NCBI GenBank assembly: GCA_021775555.1
Contig: JAJFHP010000023.1
Coordinates: 149,217 to 213,216 of the forward strand
Direction: 5' to 3'
Length of the DNA: 64,000 bases
Origin: Hyphomicrobiales bacterium
GTDB lineage: Bacteria; Pseudomonadota; Alphaproteobacteria; Rhizobiales; Methyloligellaceae
Each line of letters starts with the position of its first letter. Positions within the stretch are counted from its first letter, which is position 1. The translations under genes and the position numbers were made by a program. The notes beneath the pieces are model-generated. The model was not told where the DNA came from. It saw only the letters and a program-made list of their open reading frames with translations, and did no database searches. Positions 35,939-44,117 of this stretch are shown in pieces.

Positions 35939-38131
35939 ATGTTCGTGCCACAGCTAAAGAACGCTGCCCTAGCGGCCATGTTGCTGTGTATCGGCACCCT
36001 GGCGGCAACAGATGCGTGGTGCAAACCGCGCGGAATACTCCTGCCCGAGCGCAACCCGAAACGCGTAAGTACCCCACAGCCTCCTGTAGCTGAGGCGCTG
36101 GCGGAAAAAATATCGGCTCCAACGGGCCCCGTCGCCAAATTGCCTGAACTGCTTGAATACAAGCTCAGCGATGGGGACAAGGAAGCACTTAAGGCCACAA
36201 TCCGGTCTGTATATAAGCGACGCTTCCCGGGCGCTCGCGCCTCAATGGCGAAAATCAAGGACAAGACGGCCCGCAAACTGGCCCAATGGTACTATTACCG
36301 TCGGCGGGGGAACGATTCAAATCCTGCCAGGATTGAGCAATTCAGAACTACAAACCCGGACTGGCCAAGCCAGAAGCGGCTGCAGCGCAATGCCGAGGCT
36401 TCTCTTCTTACCGGCCAAACCACCCCAAAAAACATCAAGGCTTTTTTTGACAAATCGAGACCCCTGACTGGCGCAGGAAAAGCAGCATTGGCGGGCGCGC
36501 ATCTGGCTACAGGCGACAAGAAGAAGGCGCAACGACTGATTAGTGAAGCGTGGCGAAAACACCAATTCAGCAAAGGTATTGAGAAACTGATTCTGGAACG
36601 CTTCGGTGCCCTCCTCACGACCAAAGATCACAAGACCCGTGTCGACCGCCTGTTGCTGCTCGACAGAAAGAGTAAAATTGCTGCGGCACTGCGCGCTGCC
36701 AAGCCATTGGATGAGAGTGAAAAGAAAAAAATAGAAGCCCGCGTCGCAGTCGTTCGCCGGTCAAAAACTGCGAAAAAGCTCTTGGGCGAAATTCCCGATG
36801 AAGCTGTGAAAGGCGATGTAGGCTTTTATTTCTCCCGTATCCAGTGGTTGCGCAGGCATAAAAAGGAAGAAGAAGCCTGGAAGCTGTTACTGGCTGCCCC
36901 GCGCGAACCCGAGGCCCTTATCGCGATCAATGAATGGTGGATCGAACGGCGGATCAATTGCCGCAAGGCGCTCAATGCCGGGCATCCGGAAATCGCTTAC
37001 AAGATCGCCAGCAACCATGAGCCCCTCTCCGGCAAGCATTATGACGAAGCGGAATTCCTTGCAGGCTGGATTGCGCTGCGCTCCCTTGCCAAACCCAAAG
37101 TGGCTAAGCAGCATTTTCTGGCCTTGCGGACGGCTGCTTCGGGACCGAAAACCATCGCCAAGGCTGAATATTGGCTGGGCCGAACCGCAGATGCTCTCAA
37201 GCTGGCGGAGGAAGCCAAAACACATTACGAGGCCGCCGCCAAATACCCCCTCACCTATTATGGGCAACTTGCAGTGCCAATGCTCAAGCCCGGGCGCACC
37301 GCGGTACTCCTGACACGCGCGCCAACACCAAGCGAGGCTGATTTTTCCCGGTTCAAGGCGCGCGATGCGGTGCGGACAATTGCCCTGATAAGCACGGTCG
37401 AGCTGAAAAAACTCGCACCATTATTTTTCCATCAATTGGCCCGTACGATTAAGGCCCCCGGAGAAGCTGTCCTGCTGGCTCAATTGGCGCACTTAATGAA
37501 GCAACCTCATGCCAGCGTGCGATTGAGCAAAATTGCCTTTAATCGGGGCCTGCCGCTGGCGGAATTCGCCTATCCGACAAACATGCTGCCCGAATATAAG
37601 GAAATCAATGTGCCCGTGGAGCCAGCCTTGCTCTATGCCCTTTCACGGCAGGAAAGTGAGTTCAACCCCGTGGCAAAAAGTCCTGTTGGAGCGCGCGGGC
37701 TGATGCAGATCATGCCGAGGACCGCACGGGCTATCGCGCGTCAGCATAAAGTCAGATACAAGCGCTCGGCCCTGACAAAGGACCCATCTTACAATGTCAT
37801 GCTTGGCGTGGCGCATCTGGGAGACTTGTTGGCCGACTATAACGGCTCTTATATCCTGACGCTGGTGGCCTACAATGCCGGTGGCGGGCGGGTGAGAGAC
37901 TGGACGAAAGAATTTGGCGACCCGCGTTCAAAGAATGTGGATGCCATTGACTGGGTTGAACGGATACCCTTTACCGAGACGCGCAATTACGTGAAAAAGA
38001 TTCTGAATGGCGTGCAAATCTTCCGCTCTCGTCTCAATGGACCCAGTGAAGCCTTGCGGTTAGTGGAAGATTTGAACCGCGGCCACCCCAACCCGCCGGC
38101 TGTGGCCCTTCCGCCAGCCACCGGAAACTGA
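35939..38131 (+). CDS. slt: Soluble lytic murein transglycosylase
   Basis: A periplasmic enzyme that cleaves glycan strands to 1,6-anhydromuramyl products. The 730-residue protein begins with a signal peptide (NAALAAMLLCIGTLAATDAWC). It then has a long alpha-helical superhelix (about 60-540), and a C-terminal SLT domain with the catalytic Glu at about 572 in ALSRQESEFNPVAKSPVGARGL (split: ALSRQESEFNPV, AKSPVGARGL). MQIMPRTA and VAYNAGGGRV complete the domain. A Cys at the end of the signal region could suggest a lipoprotein, but the lipobox is poor. The next gene follows by 11 bases. Confidence 0.92.
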   Translation: MFVPQLKNAALAAMLLCIGTLAATDAWCKPRGILLPERNPKRVSTPQPPVAEALAEKISAPTGPVAKLPELLEYKLSDGDKEALKATIRSVYKRRFPGARASMAKIKDKTARKLAQWYYYRRRGNDSNPARIEQFRTTNPDWPSQKRLQRNAEASLLTGQTTPKNIKAFFDKSRPLTGAGKAALAGAHLATGDKKKAQRLISEAWRKHQFSKGIEKLILERFGALLTTKDHKTRVDRLLLLDRKSKIAAALRAAKPLDESEKKKIEARVAVVRRSKTAKKLLGEIPDEAVKGDVGFYFSRIQWLRRHKKEEEAWKLLLAAPREPEALIAINEWWIERRINCRKALNAGHPEIAYKIASNHEPLSGKHYDEAEFLAGWIALRSLAKPKVAKQHFLALRTAASGPKTIAKAEYWLGRTADALKLAEEAKTHYEAAAKYPLTYYGQLAVPMLKPGRTAVLLTRAPTPSEADFSRFKARDAVRTIALISTVELKKLAPLFFHQLARTIKAPGEAVLLAQLAHLMKQPHASVRLSKIAFNRGLPLAEFAYPTNMLPEYKEINVPVEPALLYALSRQESEFNPVAKSPVGARGLMQIMPRTARAIARQHKVRYKRSALTKDPSYNVMLGVAHLGDLLADYNGSYILTLVAYNAGGGRVRDWTKEFGDPRSKNVDAIDWVERIPFTETRNYVKKILNGVQIFRSRLNGPSEALRLVEDLNRGHPNPPAVALPPATGN

Positions 38132-38142
38132 ACCGGATTCAC

Positions 38143-39066
38143 ATGAGCGATACAACTGCGATAACGGAATGGAACGAGATAACCTACACGTCACAGGATA
38201 ATCTCAATCTTTACGCCCGGCATTATCCAGCTCAGCTATCAGACGACAAAGCACTCGCACGGCCACTCCTGTGCCTGGCTGGTCTTACCCGTAATTCGAA
38301 GGATTTTCATAACCTGGCGGTCTACCTGTCCCGGGACAGTAAATCCCCCCGCGACGTCTTTTGCCTTGATTACCGCGGACGTGGTCGCTCCGACCACGAT
38401 AAAAACTGGCGCAACTACTCACCCTACATAGAAATGCTCGACACACTGGACTTCATGACCCTGACCGAGCTTCACCACGCGGCCATTCTCGGCACCTCTC
38501 GCGGCGGCATTATCGCCATGCTCATGGGCATCACCCGTCCAGGTGCAATCGGAACGTTAATCCTGAACGATATCGGGCCCGTCATCGAAACCCGCGGAAT
38601 GGCCAGGATCATAGGTTATGTGGGCAAGACACCGGCACCTTCAAGCTGGGACGATGCGGCAACCATGGTGCGTGATATGTCTGTCCGCTTTTTCACCGAC
38701 ATTGCCGATGATGAGTGGATGGACATAGCGAGGCAATGGTTCATGGAACAGGATGGCCAGCCGGTCCTGGGCTATGATCTCAATCTTGCCAACACCTTGT
38801 CAGAAATTGACCTGGCAAAACCGGTCCCGCAGATGTGGTCTCAGTTTTCTTCCCTGACCCATGTGCCCATCATGGTTTTACGTGGTGAAAACACTGATCT
38901 GCTCAGCCTTGAAACGGTAAATGAAATGACGGCCAGGCACCCCGACCTTAAAAGCTACATGGTCCAGGAAGAAGGGCACGCGCCTTTGTTGCGGGACCTC
39001 CGCTCACAGCGTGCTGTTGATACATTTCTTGCTGAGACCGATCCACCCGTCATTTACTCTGACTGA
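38143..39066 (+). CDS. Alpha/beta-fold hydrolase
   Basis: A 307-residue hydrolase. The nucleophile elbow is LGTSRGG (Ser near 119), the oxyanion region is LCLAGLTRNSKDF, and the acid and His are in RGENTDLLS and QEEGHAPLL. The DYRGRGRSDHD loop is usual for this superfamily. Substrate is unknown. It is eleven bases after slt and probably co-transcribed, yet nothing in it points specifically to cell-wall chemistry. Confidence 0.85.
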   Translation: MSDTTAITEWNEITYTSQDNLNLYARHYPAQLSDDKALARPLLCLAGLTRNSKDFHNLAVYLSRDSKSPRDVFCLDYRGRGRSDHDKNWRNYSPYIEMLDTLDFMTLTELHHAAILGTSRGGIIAMLMGITRPGAIGTLILNDIGPVIETRGMARIIGYVGKTPAPSSWDDAATMVRDMSVRFFTDIADDEWMDIARQWFMEQDGQPVLGYDLNLANTLSEIDLAKPVPQMWSQFSSLTHVPIMVLRGENTDLLSLETVNEMTARHPDLKSYMVQEEGHAPLLRDLRSQRAVDTFLAETDPPVIYSD

Positions 39067-39098
39067 CTGACAGCCGGCAGGGATGGATATTATTTAGA

Positions 39099-39224
39099 CT
39101 AACGTGACTTTCCGGAAGATTTTGCCTTCATCACCCGGCGCCGGCCAAACCAACATCCCGCCGCACAGCCCAATATAAAAGCCGTTAGCAGGAGCAGGGT
39201 TGTTTGAATTGCTAAACTTGTCAT
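39099..39224 (-). CDS. Putative 41-residue single-helix membrane protein
   Basis: A short frame from ATG (complement of 39222-39224) to TAG. The product starts MTSLAIQTTLLLLTAF, continues ILGCAAGCWFGRRRVMKAK, and ends in a basic tail. That is one clear membrane helix followed by positive charges (inside-facing C-terminus). No strong ribosome site is visible. It lies on the same strand 45 bases downstream of another tiny membrane ORF, behind the BON-like gene. Coding status rests on composition and arrangement only. Confidence 0.45.
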   Translation of the reverse strand: MTSLAIQTTLLLLTAFILGCAAGCWFGRRRVMKAKSSGKSR

Positions 39225-39269
39225 TTGATCATCTGTCAGGATCAACACCCTGTCAGCCTGGTATATCTG

Positions 39270-39356
39270 TTATTTGACGGAAGCCCATCCAACAATAAAT
39301 CCGATGCCAAAAGTCAGCATCAGGTAAGGCAAGAGTTGCGTGATCAAATAGACCAT
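39270..39356 (-). CDS. Putative 28-residue membrane peptide
   Basis: Frame from ATG (complement of 39354-39356) to TAA. The peptide reads MVYLITQLLPYLMLTF then GIGFIVGWASVK: one hydrophobic helix with a Gly-rich half. An AGG about nine bases upstream of the ATG could serve as ribosome site. It starts 45 bases after the BON-like gene and precedes the 41-residue ORF on the same strand, so the three may form one transcript. No family is recognised. Confidence 0.4.
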   Translation of the reverse strand: MVYLITQLLPYLMLTFGIGFIVGWASVK

Positions 39357-39401
39357 TATGTGAACCTAGCCCTGGTACGTATCTGAACACAGAATATCAG
39401 A

Positions 39402-40433
39402 TTACTGAGTTTTGCTAACATCTACTTTCTCTGTCGAATTGTAAGAAGCTGGCAATCCGTTATGGATCGATGCCATCACGTCATCAGCCGTCATTTTATC
39501 CACCGCAATGCCTTCAAAAACAATCGTCGTGTCTTTCATGTTGATGCGACCTGATTGAAGCCGGTGCAATTGGGTCAGTGATGCGGTCACCGCCCACAAC
39601 CAGGCCTCGGGCGCTCCGGAGGCGAGCTCCATTGCATCTACCACCTTAACGCCCCGAAACAGGTTTCTGGTACGCACCAGAATCTGGTTATGCACATCTT
39701 CACCCGGCACGTAGCCTGTAAGGGATATGACGCTACCGGTATATTTAACTCGCCAGGAAAATGGTTTGACGACAGGCGGCGACACGCTTTCGGCTTTAAG
39801 TTTCATACCCGTGGGTAGCTGTGTGTAAAGAGCGGTTTTAAGATTTCGATATGCCGCCGTTGTCTTGGCTTCACCGGTAATTATCAGGTCCGTGCCCGCA
39901 AGGCTGACAGTACCGGATTTGAGCTGGCCGAGCTGCAGCAGTGCAAAGCTTACTGAACCTAGCCATACCTGGCGTTGCGGCGATCCTCCGGCCAGAACCA
40001 TTTTGTCACTGAGTTTCAATTCAGGCATTGCCGCTTTTACAAATCCCAGTATCGCCCGCCTGTCTTCCCGGTTTGGTATATGACCGCTGATCTTGATTTT
40101 TTCTTCGCCCTTGCGCGCCGACCAGGTGTAAGTTTCCGGAGACGCGATCAGATTTGACTTATCGATCACGTTGCTTACGCCCCACACGTTTTCGATGGTG
40201 CGAAGCGCCGAGTCACGTTCATCGCGGGAAAATGACAATCCTTCCAGCACAGCATCACGGCCGACAAAATTGACCAGAGCCCAGGAAAGCCCCTTTTCCT
40301 GGAGAATGGCAGCCGTTCTGTCGCCCAAATCACGCTCGATCTGACCGCGCACACCGAACAGAGCCATAACGGTTACAAAAACCAGTGGCAGCAAGCCCCA
40401 CAACCAAAATGAGGGTCTGCATCTCAACATCAT
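39402..40433 (-). CDS. Membrane-anchored BON-like repeat protein
   Basis: About 343 residues from tandem ATGs at 40433/40430, with GGAG just upstream. The frame is open further upstream only because it reads through the tRNA-Ser gene. An N-terminal membrane anchor (LWGLLPLVFVTVMALFGV) is followed by a BON-like domain (IERDLGDRTAAILQEKGLSW ... NVWGVSNVID). Two homologous about 110-residue units follow, each with an I-x-x-SG/TG-x-x-P start and an LAxGxP...W..AV...L.QL..L.SG core (near residues 105-215 and 220-335). Rhizobial relatives often end in an OmpA peptidoglycan-binding domain; none is present here. Function unknown, probably envelope. Confidence 0.75.
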   Translation of the reverse strand: MMLRCRPSFWLWGLLPLVFVTVMALFGVRGQIERDLGDRTAAILQEKGLSWALVNFVGRDAVLEGLSFSRDERDSALRTIENVWGVSNVIDKSNLIASPETYTWSARKGEEKIKISGHIPNREDRRAILGFVKAAMPELKLSDKMVLAGGSPQRQVWLGSVSFALLQLGQLKSGTVSLAGTDLIITGEAKTTAAYRNLKTALYTQLPTGMKLKAESVSPPVVKPFSWRVKYTGSVISLTGYVPGEDVHNQILVRTRNLFRGVKVVDAMELASGAPEAWLWAVTASLTQLHRLQSGRINMKDTTIVFEGIAVDKMTADDVMASIHNGLPASYNSTEKVDVSKTQ

Positions 40434-40543
40434 TACTCCACTAACGTCATTGCATAGGGAACGTACCGGCTGCCAAGTATGCAACCGCAGAAAACCCGCG
40501 ACAAGGCGTGGAACATGACCTCGCCTCGCGCTCCAAAGCCTGC

Positions 40544-40633
40544 TGGCGGAGAGGAAGGGATTCGAACCCTCGATACGGTCACCCGCATACTCCCTTAGCA
40601 GGGGAGCGCCTTCAGCCACTCGGCCACCTCTCC
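40544..40633 (-). tRNA. tRNA-Ser(GCT)
   Basis: The minus strand gives a 90-base class II tRNA. The acceptor stem is GGAGAGG (40633-40627) with CCTCTCC (40554-40548), then discriminator G and an encoded CCA (40546-40544). The anticodon arm is CTCCC-CTGCTAA-GGGAG with anticodon GCT, the variable arm is long, and the T-loop is GGTTCGAATCC. It reads serine AGC/AGT codons. It lies between the BON-like gene and the Cys-rich secreted protein. Confidence 0.97.
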
Positions 40634-40842
40634 ACTTGCGTGTATGCCCGGTTTGAAAGGCCGGTTCAAGTGCCGTGGAGCGACGGTGGAGAAATGATGC
40701 CAGGAGCCCTCTAATCACTTGCAACAAACGGCACTGGTTTGCCATTCGCCCCTGTTAGAAGCGATACTCATGATAGTTTTTGCTCAGATTGGCGACATTG
40801 GGGTATGTTTTACGCACCCAGTTGCACAACAAGAGAACAAAT

Positions 40843-41514
40843 ATGCGGAGCCTGTTTAGCCTGATTGCCGGACTGCTCGTTGCAGCGATCATGTCAGATG
40901 CTGCACAGGCGGAGAGTCGGCAATATTGCGTTGCGTGCAAGGATCCGGACCAGACCTATATTTGCCAGGTCGATACGCCACATACCAATCCGAGTGATAA
41001 AGGCCTTCAACTTTACTGCATCATCAGGACATCAAAGGACGGCGGCCACAGATCCTGCGAGGTCCAGGCCAGCGGAGCTGATAGCTGTGCCGGTACCCTT
41101 AAGACTTACAGCTTCCAGGCACCCACCCTTCCTCCTGAAGTGAGGCAGAAAGTAAACCAGCTACGCAACTCCAGAGAGGAAAAAAAGCAGGAACAAACCC
41201 TGCCTCCGCAAAAGGGGGGAGAGCCCGAAACTTTGATCGATCTGACCGGGAGAGCCGTCAAGGCATCACGAAAAGGACTGTCAAATACCGGCCAGGCCGT
41301 GAGTGGGGCAACCGGATCGGCAACAGGAAAAGTAGGCAAAGCCGCACGCGGTGTTGGCAAGGGCGTCACCAAAGCAGCTGGTAAGGTCGGCTCTGCAACA
41401 AAAAAAACCGGCAGTGCGGTTGGAGGCGCCGCCAAGACAGCCATTGACTGTCTGAAATCACTGTTCAAGGAGTGCGGCTCGAAGAAGGCAGACGCGCCAC
41501 CCGTCTCTCAATGA
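40843..41514 (+). CDS. Secreted Cys-rich protein with Gly/Ala/Lys-rich tail
   Basis: 223 residues from the ATG at 40843 (AAGAGAA upstream). A signal peptide (MRSLFSLIAGLLVAAIMSDA, cleavage after AQA) leads into a small domain with about seven Cys between residues 29 and 85 (YCVACKDPDQTYICQV ... YCIIRTS ... SCEVQ ... SCAGTLK). A charged linker follows, then a low-complexity tail (about 135-200) of repeated G-x-x-G-K-x-x-K/G units such as GKVGKAARGVGKGVTKAAGK. The tail is strongly basic, and two more Cys lie near the end. No family recognised. A strong terminator follows directly. Confidence 0.75.
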   Translation: MRSLFSLIAGLLVAAIMSDAAQAESRQYCVACKDPDQTYICQVDTPHTNPSDKGLQLYCIIRTSKDGGHRSCEVQASGADSCAGTLKTYSFQAPTLPPEVRQKVNQLRNSREEKKQEQTLPPQKGGEPETLIDLTGRAVKASRKGLSNTGQAVSGATGSATGKVGKAARGVGKGVTKAAGKVGSATKKTGSAVGGAAKTAIDCLKSLFKECGSKKADAPPVSQ

Positions 41515-41517
41515 ATG

Positions 41518-41553
41518 ACGCCCGCCGCGAATAACTCGCGGCGAGCGTTCTTT
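41518..41553 (+). terminator. Strong intrinsic terminator
   Basis: Right behind the Cys-rich protein gene, ACGC-c-CGCCGCGA pairs with TCGCGGCG-a-GCGT: twelve pairs with one mismatch, five-base loop ATAAC, bases 41518-41548. TTCTTT follows on the plus strand. It may also serve the convergent mini-Sel1 gene. Confidence 0.88.
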
Positions 41554-41582
41554 AACACTCGAGTTTAACCCGGTGTCAGTCT

Positions 41583-41852
41583 TTAGTGTGCGCTGATCCA
41601 CTCGCGGGCAAGCCTCTGTGCTTCAGCCACATCAAACTGAGCCATTTCGTCGGCCAGTTCCTTGCGATAATCAAGTGCTGCCTTATTGCCGCGCAGTGCC
41701 GCAAGATTGAACCATTTATGCGCCGAAATAAGATCCGGCTCCACATCACGGCCCGTGCAGTACATCATGCCCAGTTCAAAAAGCGCGTCAGGCGCACCTG
41801 ATTGAGCAGCAAGTTCTGCACTCTCTACTGTTGATAAATCCATCCGTGCCAT
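41583..41852 (-). CDS. Small Sel1-repeat protein
   Basis: 89 residues from the ATG at 41852, with GGGGAAGAG upstream; the frame is open 18 codons further without a better start. It holds about one and a half Sel1 (TPR-like) units: APDALFELGMMYCTGRDVEPDLISAHKWFNLAALRGNKAA (split: APDALFELGMMYCTGRD, VEPDLISAHKWFNLAALRG). A helical end follows. Sel1 repeats mediate protein contacts; the partner is unknown. Similar mini-Sel1 proteins are common in Rhizobiales. Confidence 0.8.
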   Translation of the reverse strand: MARMDLSTVESAELAAQSGAPDALFELGMMYCTGRDVEPDLISAHKWFNLAALRGNKAALDYRKELADEMAQFDVAEAQRLAREWISAH

Positions 41853-41992
41853 CTCGATCTCTTCCCCACATCTATTTCGGCGCCTTGTGTCATTTTCAAT
41901 ATGCACTCGCCGATTTCTTGTCGTTGTTTATGTATTCAACGCAATACGCATCAGAACACGTGGGAGAGTTTGATGGCTTCCCTTCAAATTTC

Positions 41993-42004
41993 TGTAAATT
42001 TACA
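41993..42004. promoter_or_regulatory. Perfect 12-base palindrome
   Basis: TGTAAATTTACA is fully self-complementary and lies about 140 bases upstream of the mini-Sel1 start. A related half-site, TTTACA, occurs again about 45 bases further on. It could bind a dimeric regulator; the AT-rich context makes chance occurrence possible. Confidence 0.3.
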
Positions 42005-42162
42005 AGATTAACGGGCAGTCAATGAAATCCTAACGGCTGGTAATATTGATTTACAACTGGGGCCTATTTGCCCTGATTCCGTTAATAAATGCGATTTGGC
42101 AATATCTTGTTGACCATTGTCGGTCAGACACAGGTAACCACACATGATGATGATAATTTAAA

Positions 42163-42188
42163 ATGCGGGAGATACGCGCACTCCGCAT
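42163..42188 (-). terminator. Probable terminator after the GST gene
   Basis: ATGCGG-g-AG pairs with CT-CCGCAT (eight pairs, one bulge, nine-base loop). On the minus strand the stem is followed by TTTAAATT. It is about 57 bases beyond the glutathione transferase stop codon. The T-run is interrupted, so efficiency is uncertain. Confidence 0.45.
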
Positions 42189-42244
42189 CCTGCTAAATTT
42201 GAACAAAACAGACGTTAAAGCGTGTTTCAGCCAGATGAGACGGC

Positions 42245-42940
42245 TTACGAGTTGCGAGCACGTTGCCCGAACAGCACCGATTTCGCGTTCTTATCTTTTC
42301 TGAGGTCCCATTTGGCGCGCTCTTGCTTGCCCACTTCAAGCGCCCGGGCTACGGCTGGCCGGTCATTGATACGATTATACCAAGCTTCAAGACTGGGGAA
42401 ATCTGCCAAAACCTGTCCCTGGCGATCATAAGGCCGGACCCATGGAAATGTGGCCATATCGGCTATGGAATAGTCTCCGGCAAGATATTCTTTTTCCCCG
42501 AGGCGTATATCCATGACTCCGTAGAGCCGGTTGACCTCATCAGTATACCGCTCATAGGGGTAGTCGAATTTCTCAGGTGCATATTGGCGAAAATGGTGCG
42601 CCTGCCCGGCCATCGGACCCAGCCCGCCCATTTGCCAGAACAGCCATTCATCAACCCCAACCCGGGCGCGTTCGTCGCCGGGATAGAATTTCCCGGTTTT
42701 GCGGCCGAGATACTGGAGGATAGCTCCGGACTCAAACACCGAGATTGGCTTTGAGTCTGGCCCATCGCTGTCAATGATTGCCGGCATCCTGTTGTTGGGA
42801 GAAAACTTCAAAAAATCAGGCTCGAACTGGTCACCCTTGCCGATATTGACGAATTTCACATCATATGGAAGCCCGCACTCCTCTAGCATCATCGTGATTT
42901 TAAAGCCATTTGGAGTGGGCCAGAAATACAGATCGATCAT
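42245..42940 (-). CDS. Glutathione S-transferase, YfcG/YghU-like
   Basis: 231 residues. The thioredoxin-like N-terminal domain has the starting WPTPNGFKITMMLEECGLPY and the glutathione-binding NNRMPAIID and FESGAILQYLG segments. The all-helical C-terminal half contains WLFWQMGGLGPMAGQ and YSIADMATFPWVRPY. The Asn-Gly at the active turn and the second motif match the Nu-class disulfide-bond oxidoreductases related to YfcG. It follows the quinone oxidoreductase gene by 15 bases, so a joint redox-detoxification role is plausible. Confidence 0.88.
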   Translation of the reverse strand: MIDLYFWPTPNGFKITMMLEECGLPYDVKFVNIGKGDQFEPDFLKFSPNNRMPAIIDSDGPDSKPISVFESGAILQYLGRKTGKFYPGDERARVGVDEWLFWQMGGLGPMAGQAHHFRQYAPEKFDYPYERYTDEVNRLYGVMDIRLGEKEYLAGDYSIADMATFPWVRPYDRQGQVLADFPSLEAWYNRINDRPAVARALEVGKQERAKWDLRKDKNAKSVLFGQRARNS

Positions 42941-42955
42941 GACGTTCCGCCAAAC

Positions 42956-43930
42956 TTACATGGTGAAGATTGTGGAGCCGGTTGTTTTACGCCCCTCGAG
43001 ATCACGATGCGCCTGCTCGGCATCCTTCATGGCATAAGTCTGGTTGATTTCTAATTTCACATGCCCGCCGACAACCACGTCAAACAGTGCCCCGGACAAT
43101 TCATCGAGGCGCTCACGGTTGGCAATATGTGTCGCAAGTGTTGGCCGTGTTGAGTACAGAGACCCCTTCTGCGCCAACAGCCCCATATTGAGTTCAGGAA
43201 GCGGCCCGGAAGATTGTCCGAATGTGGCCCAGAGACCAAAATCCTTCAGGCAATCCAGTGAATCAGGAAATGTATCCTTGCCGATGGCATCATAGACAAC
43301 ATCCACTCCTTCACCGTCTGTAATTTCCTTCACCCGTTCGACAAAGTTCTCTGTCTTGTAATTGATCGTGTGCGTACAGCCATGCGCCTTGGCCAGTTCC
43401 GCCTTTTCATCCGAACCAACCGTTCCGATCATGGTTGCCCCCAGATATTTGGCCCATTGGCAAACTATGGTACCCACTCCGCCTGCAGCGGCATGGAACA
43501 GGAGTGTCGTATCAGACCCGACCTTGTAGGTGCGTCTCAACAGATATGATGCTGTCATCCCCTTCAACATCATTGCGGCAGCTGTTTTGTCTTCAATACT
43601 GTCTGGAAGTTTGACCAGCCGGTTGACGGGTGCAATGCGTGTTTCAGCATATGCACCAAGCGCCATGGCATATCCTACGCGATCTCCCACTTTAAAATCA
43701 GATACGCCGGGGCCAACGGCTTCAACGACACCAGCACCCTCCATGCCGGGTGTGAACGGCATCGTGTCCTGCGGATAGGTGCCTGTGCGAAAATAAACAT
43801 CGATAAAGTTCAGGCCCGCGGCGGACTGCTTCATGCGCACCTGACCTTCGCCTGGCTCGCCAACCTCGACCTCTTCCCATTTCATTACTTCTGGACCGCC
43901 GGTTTCGTAAATCTGAATCGCATGGGCCAT
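42956..43930 (-). CDS. qor: NADPH:quinone oxidoreductase, zinc-free MDR family
   Basis: 324 residues from the ATG at 43930, with GAGAGGGACGAG upstream; the frame is open much further but that extension is not coding-like. GroES-like N-terminal domain (AAGLNFIDVYFRTGTYP, GMEGAGVVEAVGPGV), then a Rossmann domain with the nucleotide loop HAAAGGVGTIVCQWAKYLGA near 145-164. The zinc ligands of alcohol dehydrogenases are absent, as expected for quinone oxidoreductases. Divergent from the antiporter gene, operonic with the GST gene. Confidence 0.92.
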   Translation of the reverse strand: MAHAIQIYETGGPEVMKWEEVEVGEPGEGQVRMKQSAAGLNFIDVYFRTGTYPQDTMPFTPGMEGAGVVEAVGPGVSDFKVGDRVGYAMALGAYAETRIAPVNRLVKLPDSIEDKTAAAMMLKGMTASYLLRRTYKVGSDTTLLFHAAAGGVGTIVCQWAKYLGATMIGTVGSDEKAELAKAHGCTHTINYKTENFVERVKEITDGEGVDVVYDAIGKDTFPDSLDCLKDFGLWATFGQSSGPLPELNMGLLAQKGSLYSTRPTLATHIANRERLDELSGALFDVVVGGHVKLEINQTYAMKDAEQAHRDLEGRKTTGSTIFTM

Positions 43931-44117
43931 TAAACTCGTCCCTCTCTTGAATTGACTTTTCGTGACTTTAGCAGTGTTGAGGGTGTCGCGCTCTCGATTG
44001 ATCGCAACACCTGTGAAAAACAGTTTGCCCGTGACCAGAGCAGAGATGCACTTCTGACGGCAGCGTGGTAATGCCACTGCACCAAAAAAATCGCAAATAT
44101 TATGATGGAGAGGACGA

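Larger units (their letters stand above)
41853..42244. other. Intergenic region between mini-Sel1 and GST genes
   Basis: This 392-base gap contains a perfect 12-base palindrome TGTAAATTTACA at 41993-42004 and a hairpin at 42163-42188, described separately. The plus-strand TTGACC near 42110 has no convincing -10 partner or downstream gene. I find no RNA gene or convincing small ORF. The promoter of the mini-Sel1 gene should lie in its lower part. Confidence 0.5.

Noticed and set aside
40434..40745. An N-terminal extension of the BON-like protein reading through the tRNA-Ser gene
   Set aside because: The frame is open by chance across the tRNA. A GGAG site and tandem ATGs at 40433/40430 followed by a membrane anchor mark the real start.
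43931..44117. GTGTTG...CAACAC inverted repeat in the qor/antiporter gap
   Set aside because: Only six bases match across a spacer of more than 25 bases, which is expected by chance.
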